Below are positions 49,071-60,130 of a stretch of 64,000 nt of DNA, piece by piece. Where the stretch lies: contig CM077115.1 in assembly GCA_039619475.1 (NCBI GenBank), positions 554,178,826 to 554,242,825 of the forward strand, given 5' to 3'. Positions within the stretch are counted from its first letter, which is position 1; the number at the start of each line of letters is the position of its first letter. Source of the DNA: Icerya purchasi. Its lineage: Eukaryota > Arthropoda > Insecta > Hemiptera > Monophlebidae. A model generated the notes under the pieces. That model saw only the letters and a list, made by a program, of their open reading frames with translations, was not told the DNA's origin and did no database searches. A program made the position numbers and the translations under genes.

Positions 49071-51557
49071 GGAGACACCTTATCTGCGCGCAATATTTCC
49101 ATCTAGCTTTCATTGTAGCCGGGCTACTTTCTGCACGATCGTAGCGAAAAATAAGACACACACAAATCGACTTGCCACCGAGCTACACAATTCGATGTTT
49201 CACGCTATCCGAAGCGCATCGACGAATCTAAGAGGGTCACCCGCGTTATTTCCTTAGTAAATTTCCATCAGACCCTTCGACTTCCGCGTGTCGCACACAA
49301 GCACATTTAAAAGTTATACTGAAACTTACATCGGAAAAATTCGGAACCGCATACAGAGCAATCATCGCGAGAATAGCGCGGACTAATTCAAAAATATTCC
49401 TTGGAGCCTAGTGTTGTGACACATTCCCGATGATTACGCTATAAATTCGAGCCGAATAATCAGTAACGAAGGTACTGGTAGTACACGATCAGAGGCGACT
49501 GGTTTTTAACGGTACGAGCTTACAGGCCGAAGAGGTACGGCATTGCGCCTATCTCTTAAATGGGTCGAAATGCCGGCTTCGAAGACGATTACGCGCTGAT
49601 AGGGGTTGTTTTTATCGTTTAAGCGAGCATCACACATCGATAAAGCTGTATCTCGCGTAGGCAATTGACGAGACGCGATGTAATTCTTATTCGCCCGCCA
49701 CAGGCACTAACCGAATTACAGCTGCCCGCGTACGGCTTCTTTTCGACGATAACGAACCGCGAAAAGACTAAGCGGCCAGTTCCGCTGTTTAATGATAATC
49801 TCCGAAGTCATGATAATCCGGTAAAGGATGGAAGAACGTAAAAGTCAACATTTTATTTTTGCTGACGCAGCGGCGATGATCGTGACGACGCGCGGGCTGC
49901 GATAAAATTATTTCATCGCTCAACGGTAAAATGTCTTAAAATCGTTAGCGGAATAGTCGTTTAATATTCCAAGCTCTGAAAGGCCGTCTTGCGTCCTAAT
50001 TGGCCGGCGGAACATGAATAAATAATTCGTTCGGTGTCGACAAATGAAGTTGCACAAATTTCCGAAAGCGACTCTGCGCAACCCGATAAATAAACGCCGC
50101 GGCGCACTTAGGCCGACGAAAACAAAAAAAAAAAAAAAAAAGAAACAAAATGGGAAAAATTTAGATGAGGGGGGGGGAGGTCGTGAAAAGCGTTTTTTTC
50201 TTCTTCGAAACTATGCCCGCGCGCCAGTTCTAACTTTCAAACTGCGTGTTTACACTTATTTACTTCGCTGAAACTTTGAAAATTAATTAAAATTAACGAC
50301 AGCGAAGTATAAATCCGGGCAAATTCCGGTCGCCTTCTTCGAGATTTTACAGTCAATTCCGACTAGACCTGATAGATTGAAAAATAATAAAAATCTGCGT
50401 CCGGCGGGTTTGCGAATTCGATGAAAAATAACTCTTTAAACTCTCGGCGAAACATCGTTTCCATTCGAGTAAGAAGATCGTCGAAATTTTAAAATACTAT
50501 TTACCGTACCGCGAAAACAGAGCTAGCCCCCCCCACCATCCCATCCCCCATCCCCCCGTCGCCCCAAAGGGAATAACGTGTACTATATAAAGCATAATCG
50601 CAAAGCAATTCGGGATAGTTGAAACAGCAATATGCTATCGGCTTATTAGAAAAGGCCAAGCCCTCAATAGAAAGACCAAGGGAGTATTATTCGTCAGGAA
50701 GTCTGAAGAAAGAAATGTCGGTGGCAATCCGCGGACTGTGGCATAGAGGCAGGATGTGAAGAGACAAGGGGATAAGACCGGAGAAGACTGACTTTAAGAC
50801 CAAAATTGAATAACGTTTATTTTTCTAAAGAAAACTAGGCTATTATTATTAACGAAAAACGAGCCGAGTTTCAACACAATCAAAATCTCTAAAATATAAA
50901 ATGAGACAAATTTGTTTTTTCTCCTTTATGCTACGTACACGTGTATACACGGTACTGCTTGGTGTTCAACAATTTCATTTTCACATCTCACCTTCTTATT
51001 CTGATCGTAACCAATGCAAAACTAAAGCCCTAAGTGATCGAAACTATTCAATATCCGGAAGAAACGCATTCACATCATTTTCTTCCGATGAAACCGATTG
51101 ACTGTCCGTTTCACGACTATTTTTTTACTGCTTACTGAAAACTGTCGCATTCTTAGAACTTTGCAAAAACTGGAAAAAAAAAAAAAAAAAAAAATGTTGT
51201 ATTTCTCTTATATTATTCCATTTCTTCAGCAGTAGTGCCTGCAATGTAGAAAATAATTTTTCCCGATTTCGCCAGGCATGCATTTTATTTTACCATTTTT
51301 ACTTTCTCAATTATTAGTAGACGGGAGTTTTCGAATAATGATTGTTTGCCAAGTGTAATTTCCGACCGTACACATCCTTTCCACCTATACAAACCTCCTC
51401 TCTGTGTTATATTTACACATAATGTAGAACAGTGAAAGAAAATGGCTTCTCAAATTTCTCTTTTTTATAAGAGAGAAACCATTATTCGAGTACATCAGAA
51501 ACAAAATTTACGAAATACAACAAAGCAACTATCAGAAATATATGTGTATACATAAAA

Positions 51558-51598
<41 letters not shown>

Positions 51599-52798
51599 TT
51601 CTGACAAATAGACGCTTGATTTTTATTGTTATCATAGATGGACGATATTGCATGACGTATCAAAAGCTTTTTAATTTTTTTAGGCGGGCTCGTCTATCTA
51701 GCGCAAACACTTTGGTCTAATTTTCGTTCAACGATGAAGTTGCAAAAGCAGCAGTCGAATGAAACACACTGCAAAAATCAGCTAATAGAGGCGCGCTCGA
51801 ATTAATTAGAAATGGTGCACTGTTGAGAAATGTTCAAATAGCGCGGATGTTAGAAGTGAAATTAGGGCGATTTCTTTATTTCCCGGTTATACAGGAAAAA
51901 GGTCCGTTATGAAACTGGCAGCACTTCCAAAAGGGGCCCCCGTGATTAATGAAAGGGTGCGAAATTTCAACAAGCAACCCCCGCAATTTATTTCGGCTAA
52001 GGATATCAAAAACAATACGAGCAAAAACAAAAGAATGATAACGAACGAAGATAAAACGAGCACTCGACTAAACGGAAGCTCAGCAAAAACTCTAACACGC
52101 CGTATGTTCTTAGGCCGTTCTCTAGCTAAAAATCGGATGCGGACGCAGCCAATTGCCTAAATTGCGTCGATAATTATTAAATAAATAAACCGAATCTGTG
52201 AAATTCGTTTAGCCTACAAGAAAAAAAACAGCGAAATCTTTCAAAAATTCCACCGTTTATTTGTACGCGCCTCTTTATAAAAAACACTTTTTTTCTTATT
52301 TTCTAAGTATTAACAACCAGCAGACCACTTTAAAAAAAAAAAAAACCAATGTTAAGTGAGGAATTCTTATACGTGAAAACGGTTCTGAAGATTTCGATAA
52401 AATTCACCGGTTAAGGTTTTTTAGGGTATAATATCGGTGTCACATCTCTACCGGGGGTAAATTCTATTAAACCAGCTATTCTTGAAAGGTCGGCGAATTA
52501 AAAGCGATATGTTTATTTATCACAGCGCATTAAATAGCACACTGAAAACAGGCACAGATGATAGATTTATTCGTGATATTTATTAAAATATTATACCAAT
52601 TAAAACACGCGCAATTAGGCGGACAGCAGTTTTAATCAAATTTCTCGCTTACGAATTATTCATTATAAAAATACTTCATTTAAAAAGATAGCGCAATGTA
52701 CTCAGCCGTGGCCTTTTTATTATGTGTGCATATTATTGCTAGTTACACTTCGGTTTAAAACTATATTGCAGAAGGAAGATTTTACTACCATTTTGATA
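49071..52798. other. Sequence without recognisable gene, GC-richer in its first kilobase
   Basis: From about 49.07 to 50.1 kb base composition is less AT-rich, but no gene family is recognised. Further on are a poly-A/G-rich block at 50.12-50.18 kb, C-rich runs near 50.53 kb, an A20 run near 51.18 kb and (TA)n at about 51559-51592. The small frame at 51909-52160 is Lys/Asn/Thr-rich and unrecognised. Confidence 0.5.
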
Positions 52799-52800
52799 TA

Positions 52801-54136
52801 CACAGTGCGTCCCCCCGTAAGTTTTGAGACTGAGTCTATAATAAACTATACAAAAAAAAAATACCAAAATTTTTTCAACACGATTTTTATTCAAAATAGG
52901 CTCCATTAGACTGTATACATTTGTTTGCGCGATCCTCCAACCTTTTCATACCTTTCAAAAACGCGTCGCTTGGAATATCGTTGAGGTTCCTCGTCACAGC
53001 TTCTTGAATCTCAGCAATCGATGCAAAATGTTTTCCTGTCAGGGTCATTTTTAGTTTGGGAAACAGGAAATAGTCCGGTGGACTCATATCCGGCGAATAA
53101 GGCGGGTGGCGCAACACGGGAACCGATTTTTTTGCCAAAAACTGAACGTTAATCGCTGCGGTGTGTGCTGGAGCGTTGTCGTGTAACAGGAAAAAAAATC
53201 GATTTCTCCACAAATTCGGCCTGACGCGCGCAATTCTTTTACAAAGGCGATCTAGAACTTGCTGATAGAATACAGCATTGACAGTAACACCTTGAGCAAC
53301 AAATTCTTGGTGAACAATTCCTTTTGAATCAAAGAACACGATAAGCATTGTTTTTACTTTGGACTTTTGAAATCGCAATTTTTTGGGTCGCGGGGAATTT
53401 TTTCCACACCATTCCGCACTTTGCCTCTTCGTTTCAGGGTCATACGCAAAACACCAACTTTCGTCACCTGTAATTATGCTTTCAAGAAAATTCGGATCGG
53501 CTTCAATCATTTCGAGAAGGTGTCGCGCGCATGAAAGACGCGTTGTTCTTGTTGCTCAGCTGTCAGAGCACGTGGAACGAAGCGCGCGCAAATCTTCCGT
53601 TTCTGTAAATTGTTTCGAATAATGCGTTGAACGATGGATTTAGGGATTCCAGTTTCTTCTTCTACCAACCTACACCCTGCACTTCGATTCTCCTTCAAGA
53701 AATCGGCAACACGAGCCATGTTTTCATCTGTTTTCGTTGTGCATGGTCTCCCACCTCTCTCTTCATCTTTGATGCACTCCGTACCCGAAGTAAACAAATT
53801 AAACCACCGAAATACAGTAGCACGAGACAAAGTAGACTCAGCCTAATCCACTTTCATCATTTCGAACGTTTCCGTCGCACTTTTACCCGCTTTCCAACAA
53901 AACTTAATCGCTGCGCCTGGTTCGAGATTTGTTTCCATTTTAAAGTTATGACAACACAGCCAACAGTATGTCACGCGCACAGTCATCAAACCGAGACTAA
54001 TCATCCGATCGACTTGAAACTTGGCATGAAAGGGTAAGAAAGATGTAGTAATAAGAAGTTCCTAAAATTTCATGAATATAGCTCTACTTGTTTCGATTCT
54101 ATACTCGTAGTCTTAAAACTTACGGGACGCACTGTG
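52801..54136 (-). mobile_element. Near-intact mariner transposon
   Basis: The element is 1336 bp with matching ends: CACAGTGCGTCCCCCCGTAA at 52801 and, on the minus strand, CACAGTGCGTCCCGTAAG from 54136. Similarity continues through GTTTTGAGACT/GTTTTAAGACT, giving terminal inverted repeats of about 28 bp. TA flanks both ends (52799-52800 and 54137-54138), the target duplication expected for mariner. Inside is one transposase gene disrupted only by one stop and one small frameshift. It lies 44 bp beyond the stop codon of the non-LTR element at 54.18-57.12 kb and may have inserted into that element's 3' UTR. Confidence 0.95.
52887..53938 (-). pseudogene. Mariner transposase, one stop and one frameshift
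   Basis: Translation starts at the ATG at 53938 (METNLEPGAAIKFCWKAGKS) with the N-terminal helix-turn-helix region. It meets an in-frame TAG after about 31 codons (MMKVD*), then continues with ATVFRWFNLF, ERGGRPCTTKTDEN, KSIVQRIIRNNLQK and RFVPRAL, the place of the WVPHEL motif. Near 53515 the frame shifts at GACACC (apparent 2-base AC duplication) into LLEMIEADPNFL. The catalytic part has GDESW, HDNAPAHTA and HPPYSPDMSPPDYF; 34 residues separate the second and third aspartates, the mariner D34D signature. The tail KCIQSNGAYFE reaches a stop at 52887. All three catalytic aspartates are present. The two lesions mean this copy makes no full transposase. Confidence 0.93.
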
Positions 54137-54180
54137 TATATGTTGTGAAATAATGCTCTGTCGTTATCGAATCTAGAAAT

Positions 54181-55496
54181 CTACGGATTCATTTTGACCG
54201 TGGTATTAGGGTCATCCTGGAGTATGGTAGCCATGTTACTGCTGATGTTCAATCTTTGCCGGAGGACGGAGTAGGAAGGACATTCTAGCAGGAGATGTTT
54301 TACAGTCATGTTCACACTGCATACGAGACACTGCCTGTGCGGAGTTTTGTCGAGGATGTGCTTGTGCGTGAGGCTAGTGTGCCCCCTAAACGCAGGCGGC
54401 ACAAGACGACCTGCTCCCTGCGGCTATCTGGCTGGTGATTCCATGCGCATATTTCCTTTTTGATGGAGTGTAGATGGGAAGGTTCCTGTGATTTATTTAT
54501 CCAGTCCTGTTGCCATGACTCCAGCAAAAGCTCTTTTAGCCAGTTTTTCATGTCTTCAAACGGCGTTTTGATGTTCAACGGAGGACAATTTTTAGCAGCC
54601 TTCTTTGCTTCCCCATCCGCTAGCCTGTTTCCCGGAATATCTGCGTGTCCAGGTATCCAGAGGAACGTCGCGACCAGCGCAGGACAACGTAGTAAACGAC
54701 TACAAATATCATCAGCAATTGGGTGCGTTGATCTTTTCTGTATGTGTTGTAGGGCCCCGAGAGAGTCCGTGCAGATTACTATATTGTTTTTGTTCGCGGT
54801 GACTGCACATTCGATTGCCAGCCTTATTCCGTATAGCTCCGCAGATGTTGCTGAAAAGGTTGCCGGGAGTGAGCAACTATCCTCCACGACGGAGTTTTGG
54901 ATAACAGCACATCCTGCGTGGTTCTGCGATTTTGAAGCATCGGTGTAAAAGATGTGAGACTTTCTCATTGAGAGTAGCTTGTGTACAATGGCAAATCTTG
55001 ATGTGCGGTGATTAACCAGGGAAAAATCAAATTTATCGAGCCAGCATGACCACGGCGGCAAGGTCGGATTCGAGGAACGTTCCACGTGTGTCAGCTCTTC
55101 AATTTTGAGACCTAAAGGTGTGCCTATATTTGATTGTATGTATATTCTCGATAGGGAGTTTAACGTAAGGACTGCCAACGAGAGAAAGTGCGAGCTTGAA
55201 AAGGTGTTTGCTTGGAGAGATCGTAAAATCCGGTTCGAAGTAGGTAAATTTGGCAAGGAGATTGTGTGCAGAAGAAGAACCGGTATGTGATAATCTCGTC
55301 TCATGCGTGGGGGCAGCTCCGAGGCCTCGCACAGTAAACTTGCGATGGGAGTTGTGCGAAACGCTCCGATGGATACGCGAATAGCTGTGTGCTGAAGGCT
55401 GTCGAGTGTTGAAAGTAGCGCCTTTGATGCTGTTGAGTATAGTGGGGCTCCATAGTCGCATTTTGATCGAATCTGTGCTTGATATACTCGAAGCAA
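54181..55496 (-). pseudogene. RNase H and C-terminal region of the truncated non-LTR element
   Basis: A 394-codon frame (55496-54312) begins with the post-RT region YQAQIRSKCDYGAPLYS and LDSLQHTAIRVSIGAFRT. RNase H follows: FYTDASK (D186), TSAELYG (E220), CTDSLGAL (D244), LWIPGHADIPGNRLAD (last Asp D294), so the four acidic residues are present. After LCRLRLG the frame shifts near 54.40 kb into RGHTSLTHKHILDKTP and the cluster CLVCSVNMTVKHLLLEC, ending with a stop at 54181. The C-x2-C-x7-H-x4-C spacing matches the tails of the elements at 18.8 and 28.4 kb. RNase H would remove template RNA during cDNA synthesis; this copy has lost its upstream domains. Confidence 0.9.
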
Positions 55497-55676
55497 CGAT
55501 GTTCGATGAGCTCCAAACGTTGTGTGTGATAACTTCTTTATGATGTTGAGATTTTTAACGCACGATTTTTTTTAAGCAAGAAATGTGCTGTTTCCATGAC
55601 AATCTGTTGTCAAGGACAAATCCTAAATATTTTGCTATCTCCGCTTGTGTTATTATTGAGTTGTTAAGGTAAATTT

Positions 55677-57095
55677 TTATAGAATGATGACAGCGCCAAA
55701 TTTTGCAAAAGTGTACGACTTTAGTTTTTTCAGCAGAGAATTTGAATCCACTTTTGTCTGACCATGATGAAAGGGACCGTTGATTGCTCTTTGCAGGGTA
55801 TTCGTTCCTAGCTTGATGTTTGAACAACTAGTGAATATAACGAGATCATCAGCGAACATCGATATTTTTACCGGCGGTTTGATAATGTCCGTAACGTCAT
55901 TAATTGCAATATTAAATAAGGTGGGTCCTAACACCGAGCCTTGTGGGATTCCATTCTCTAGTCGTATCGTTCTGGATCTTGAGTTTCCAATTTTTACTCT
56001 GCACAGGCGGTCAGCAAGAAAGCTTTTGATAAAGAGCGGTAGGAGTCCGCGGAACTTCCACTTGTGCATGGTTTCCAATACCTTGTGGCTGGAGGTGCGA
56101 TCGAAAGCTTTACTTAAGTCGAGAAAAATTGCTATTAGACGGAGTTTCCGAGAGAACGCTTCCCGAATAGATTCCGTTAGGTATAGCACTTGGTCTATTG
56201 TGGATCGCGTTTTCCGGAAGCCACCTTGATAGGGAGAGATGAGGTTTTTAGCTTCCAGCTCCCACCTCAATCTGTTATTTACTATTTTCTCCAGTACTTT
56301 ACTCAACACTGATGTTAAGGATATCGGTCTATAGTTATCTGTACAGTGGGGGTTTTTAGTATCTTTTATTATAGGCACAATTTCAGCCAATTTCCAGTTC
56401 ATTGGTATTCTTGATGTTGACCATATCGTATTAAAGATAACGAGTATTTGGCTTATGATTGTTTCTGGAGCTTTTTGTAACATATAGATGTGAACACCAT
56501 CCTGTCCTGGGGACGTGGCTTTTGACTGTTGAATAGCATCAATAAGTTCCTTTCTAGAGAATAACTGGTTGTGTATGGTTCTGAATTACTTGAATTAAAG
56601 TCAAACTCTGGATTAAATGGCGAGGCTTTGTCCTCTTGATACTTTTGACGTAGATCAATGTCGCCAGAAGCCTGGGCAAAAAATTTTGCGAACTCATTTA
56701 ACACCGAGAATTGATCCGTAATTATTTTGTTATTTATGATCAGCGTAGATGGTGTAAAGTAACTACTGGACCCTTCTATCGCCTTAATCTTTTTCCAGAT
56801 GAGTCTTGATGGCGTAGATGGAGTTATAGTAGATACAAAGTTGTTCCAGGACTTTTTTTTTCGCCTGCTTTAGTGTCCATCTAGCTTTTGCTCTTAGTTT
56901 CCTAAATTCAATTAAGTTTTCTAGTGATGGATACTTTTTGAGTTTCTGTAGGGCCTTTCTTCTGTTTTTTATCACTTCGGAACAAGCTATTGACCACCAT
57001 GGGATTTTCTTGGAACGTTTTGTCGGTGTAACAGTATAATTGGAGAGTGCCGTTTGTACCAACAGATCTGTTAAAATTAACACGTCCTGGTGCAC
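55677..57095 (-). pseudogene. Reverse transcriptase region of the truncated non-LTR element
   Basis: The first frame (57095-56784) holds the PWWS linker and an Arg/Lys-rich helix RRKALQKLKKYPSLENLIEF. Another (56704-56453) carries FAKFFAQ and NSSNSEPY. The main frame (56483-55677) has the ordered reverse-transcriptase motifs NYRPISLTSVLSKVLEKIV, GGFRKTRSTIDQVLYL, IFLDLSKAFDRTS, GIPQGSVLGPTLFN and the catalytic MFADDLVIF. Frameshifts separate the pieces at about 56.78 and 56.47 kb, and another near 55.75 kb leads to KFSAEKTKVVHF and AKYLGFVLDNRLSWKQH. The motif set is complete, but the gene is broken and lacks the endonuclease. Confidence 0.9.
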
Positions 57096-57118
57096 TTTTG
57101 ATTTACAACCAGTTTAAC

Positions 57119-58096
57119 TTCTGCTACAAAAGATTAATTTTAATAAAAAAATACACTCGCACGATTACCACCATTTAAACAAAATTAAGAATTATATCAC
57201 ATTATTTTCCGGACCTATACCGAATTTCTAAACGCCGAACAATATTATATAATCGAGTTAATTTCTTTCATCTAATACTTCACAATTCTAATAATTTTTA
57301 TAACTCGATTTTAAAATGAAGTAAATAAGCAAATAATAATGTAAATACTCTTTTCCTGTTTTACTTTTTTTTTTTTTTTTTTTACACTACGCTTCTCGTC
57401 GTCCATATTACTTTTAAAATAATTTATTCCGGAAATTTTTTCGTTTTTCTTTATTTTTATGTTTGTAGAATTTGATTTACGGAAACCGAATGTACCAAGA
57501 GTACGAGTTATTTACATTTATTTTCTTTTCCAATGAAACAAAACAAAATTAGAATATAAATCACATCCAACCCATACGATAATGAAATCAATTCGAGCAA
57601 GCATTAATGTTCGAAAGCTTCTTGCACACCCCGCATATACACCACCAGCTTGAACAATTACTAAGCCAGTTTTTGTCTATAAAGTTAAAGCTTTTACTAC
57701 GAATAAACGATGCGGCAAACAATCTATTAGAAATGACTTGCGAATTTCTCTCGCTATTATTTTTATATATATGTATATGTGTATATATCATGTATATGTA
57801 TATGTATACATATATATTACGAGATTGTGAAACTGCAATGGCCGCCGATTTACTTAATAAAAATTTACCAAATATACTTCTTCATGTAAGAGATGTTTTA
57901 AAATAATGCGAGGACCGCCAAGTGGGACTTCTGGAAAGCAATTAAGCAACGGAAATATAAATTATTGATAAACGCTGACTAACCCCACCAGCAACGCTGA
58001 GAACATACGTTATGAAAGAAATGGTGACCCAGTTTTAAACGGTTGGTGGCTTTTTTAATTGTTTTTTACGTTTACCGTGGGGACATCCTGCCTCCA

Positions 58097-58127
<31 letters not shown>

Positions 58128-59887
58128 TTAAAATTGTCAGAGTTTTGCAGATAAAGGTAGCAAAATGGGGAATAGAACAGCAACGAAAGGAAAGTGAACA
58201 TCCGCACATATGAGCTACAGTACACTGAAAATAGGAATATTTAGAGGAACAGGTGAGACATTCAAACAGAATATGATTAGGATAACGATTAAAATTTGTT
58301 ACTATCCAAGTGAAGCGATACGGGAATAGAATCGGATATTAAGAAAACGGCTAAAACAAAAGCAGAAAAGTCAATGTATATCATTTCTTTTAGACAATTT
58401 CTTTTGAAAGTACACTAAATTTATATAGTTTGAGTAGAAAGTGAATCAACAATAATCAATTAATTACACAATAGGAAATAACGCACGTTAATATTTTTAA
58501 TTTGTTAAATTTTTTTATTAGAATAGCTCTGCAGGTTTAATGGAGTTTTCATTTAATTTCAGCTATTTAATTATTGATTACAATATCAAAAAACGAACGC
58601 TGAAAAATTTTAAAAACACATCCGAATTACTCTTTGGAAAGGTTAATAGAGAGAAAAAATCCAGGGAGTAAGCATGCCAACTGAAACAAAAAAAAAAAAA
58701 AAAATGAAAGAAAAAAGTGTATGGAGATTACATAAGAATCTCAAAGTGCCTGTTGTTTCTGAAAAACATCAGAAATCAATCAACGTGTACAGGGAAAATT
58801 ATCAGTGCTTTATAGCAGTGGAGAAAGTCATTGAACTTTTGGATAACTCTTCACGGCACGCTAAACGTTGTGGTCTGTATATAGCTTTGGTGCTTGATTG
58901 CTCTAACTGCTTTTTAGACATCCCGTGTTACTTCTTCCTTAATTATTTGTAGTCTCTGATTCTTTTATCCGTTGGTACTGTGGGCTCTGTAATTGCAGAT
59001 GTGGCCATGGTATGGGGCAGCTAACTCCTCTTTAACCTTCGGCAGTGTCATTCCTTTTCTTTTCGGGATGCATATGTTTGGTATTTTTCGATGTTGATTG
59101 TCATTGTTTCTCGATCCTTGGTATAGCGTTCATTGTCAGATTCCATTCCTTGTTACTCCTAATTGCTGCTATGTACACGTGTTGATGGGTAATTGTCTAT
59201 TATTAGCAAGCCCAGGGGAAAAGCCAAACAAGAAAGAAAAAAAGATCAGTGAAATTTACGACTGGTCACATATATAAATGTGTTTTCTTTTTTAAATCTA
59301 ATTAATTTCTAATTGAAGTCGTCTTTTGTTGCAATTAAGTCTTAAATCTGAGTTGTTCGTCTACTTTTGCAGTACTGATTTGTAACTAACTCACCAAGGT
59401 CCCAATAAATAACATATTAAAATACAAAAATCTGCAGAATCAGATGAGGAGAACTTTAGAAGTTCAATTTTAGCACAACCAGTTGTTAATGAAATCAAAT
59501 AAAAATTGTCAAGGCGGCAAATTTACTTTGAAAAAGAAGTAAAAAATTAGCGAGAAAAATATAGTTCAAGGTCTGCTGTAATAGTTCAGCTTTCAACTAT
59601 TAGATACGGCAGTGTTGCTGTTAACGTATCAACATTAGCATGTTATCTGCAGTAATGTATCTCTGAGAATTCGTAGAATACTATCATCGCGGTGGTATCT
59701 CGTCCGATAGATCAAGTTTTATATATACATATACATATTGATGACTAATTATTCTTAGCCCGGAATAGTATATGTGCTATTATTATGTCCCGTTACTTAT
59801 ATAATGTAATTGAAAAATGAAGATTTTTTTTAATGAATGACGTAGTCAATTGAAAACGATTTTTTAAAAAGAATTTGAGAAGAAAAA
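57119..59887. other. AT-rich sequence without recognisable gene
   Basis: T20 lies near 57.37-57.39 kb, A-rich runs near 58.10 kb and TATG/TA repeats near 57.77-57.82 kb. The small frames at 57.6-57.9 and 58.7-58.95 kb are unrecognised. On the minus strand 58.86-59.2 kb gives broken phrases that vaguely suggest a retroelement tail but not enough to call one. Confidence 0.45.
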
Positions 59888-60130
59888 AGATTGGGAGTCA
59901 AGAGGGCTTGCCCTTTTGCGAGGTCGGACAGGCTAGGTTATATATATATTTTATATATTATATACATATATATATATATTAATTATAATGTAATTCTTGC
60001 CTCCATTCGAAAAAATGTTTCAATTTTATGTAACGAATATTATTTTTCTTTTTTGTTGTCGATGCCGGTAAAAATGACGTTGTAAATTTTGATCATTTTA
60101 TACAAAGTATAGAAGAGAAAGCGATAGAAA
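59888..60130 (+). repeat. (TA)n-anchored hairpin-ended repeat, copy E (two part-units)
   Basis: The end of one unit, GAGTCAAGAGGGCTTGCCCT with TTTGCGAGGTCGGA, is followed by a (TA)n tract (59940-59978) and then the start of another unit, ATTAATTATAATGTAATTCT, continuing to GATGCCGGTAAAAATGACGT and ATTTTATACAAAGTATAGAA. So here one unit's end and another unit's start share a (TA)n bridge. The second unit is cut off near 60130. Confidence 0.75.

Larger units (their letters stand above)
54181..57118 (-). mobile_element. 5'-truncated non-LTR retrotransposon with RNase H
   Basis: On the minus strand the copy starts within the linker after the endonuclease (KKIPWWSIACSEVI) and continues through reverse transcriptase, connection, RNase H and the C-terminal zinc-like tail to a stop at 54181. 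ORF1 and endonuclease are missing, the usual 5' truncation of target-primed reverse transcription. It belongs to the same broad group as the element at 28-33 kb but is a separate family. No poly(A) tail is seen directly after the stop: 44 bp on, the mariner begins. Confidence 0.9.

Noticed and set aside
53383..54037. Plus-strand frames over the mariner
   Set aside because: Antisense shadows of the transposase.
54460..54948. 162-codon frame on the plus strand
   Set aside because: Antisense shadow of the RNase H-bearing frame, which has clear catalytic motifs on the other strand.
58860..59200. Possible retroelement C-terminal relic on the minus strand
   Set aside because: A few phrases such as EKYQTYASRKEKE are suggestive, but frames break constantly and no ordered motif set emerges.
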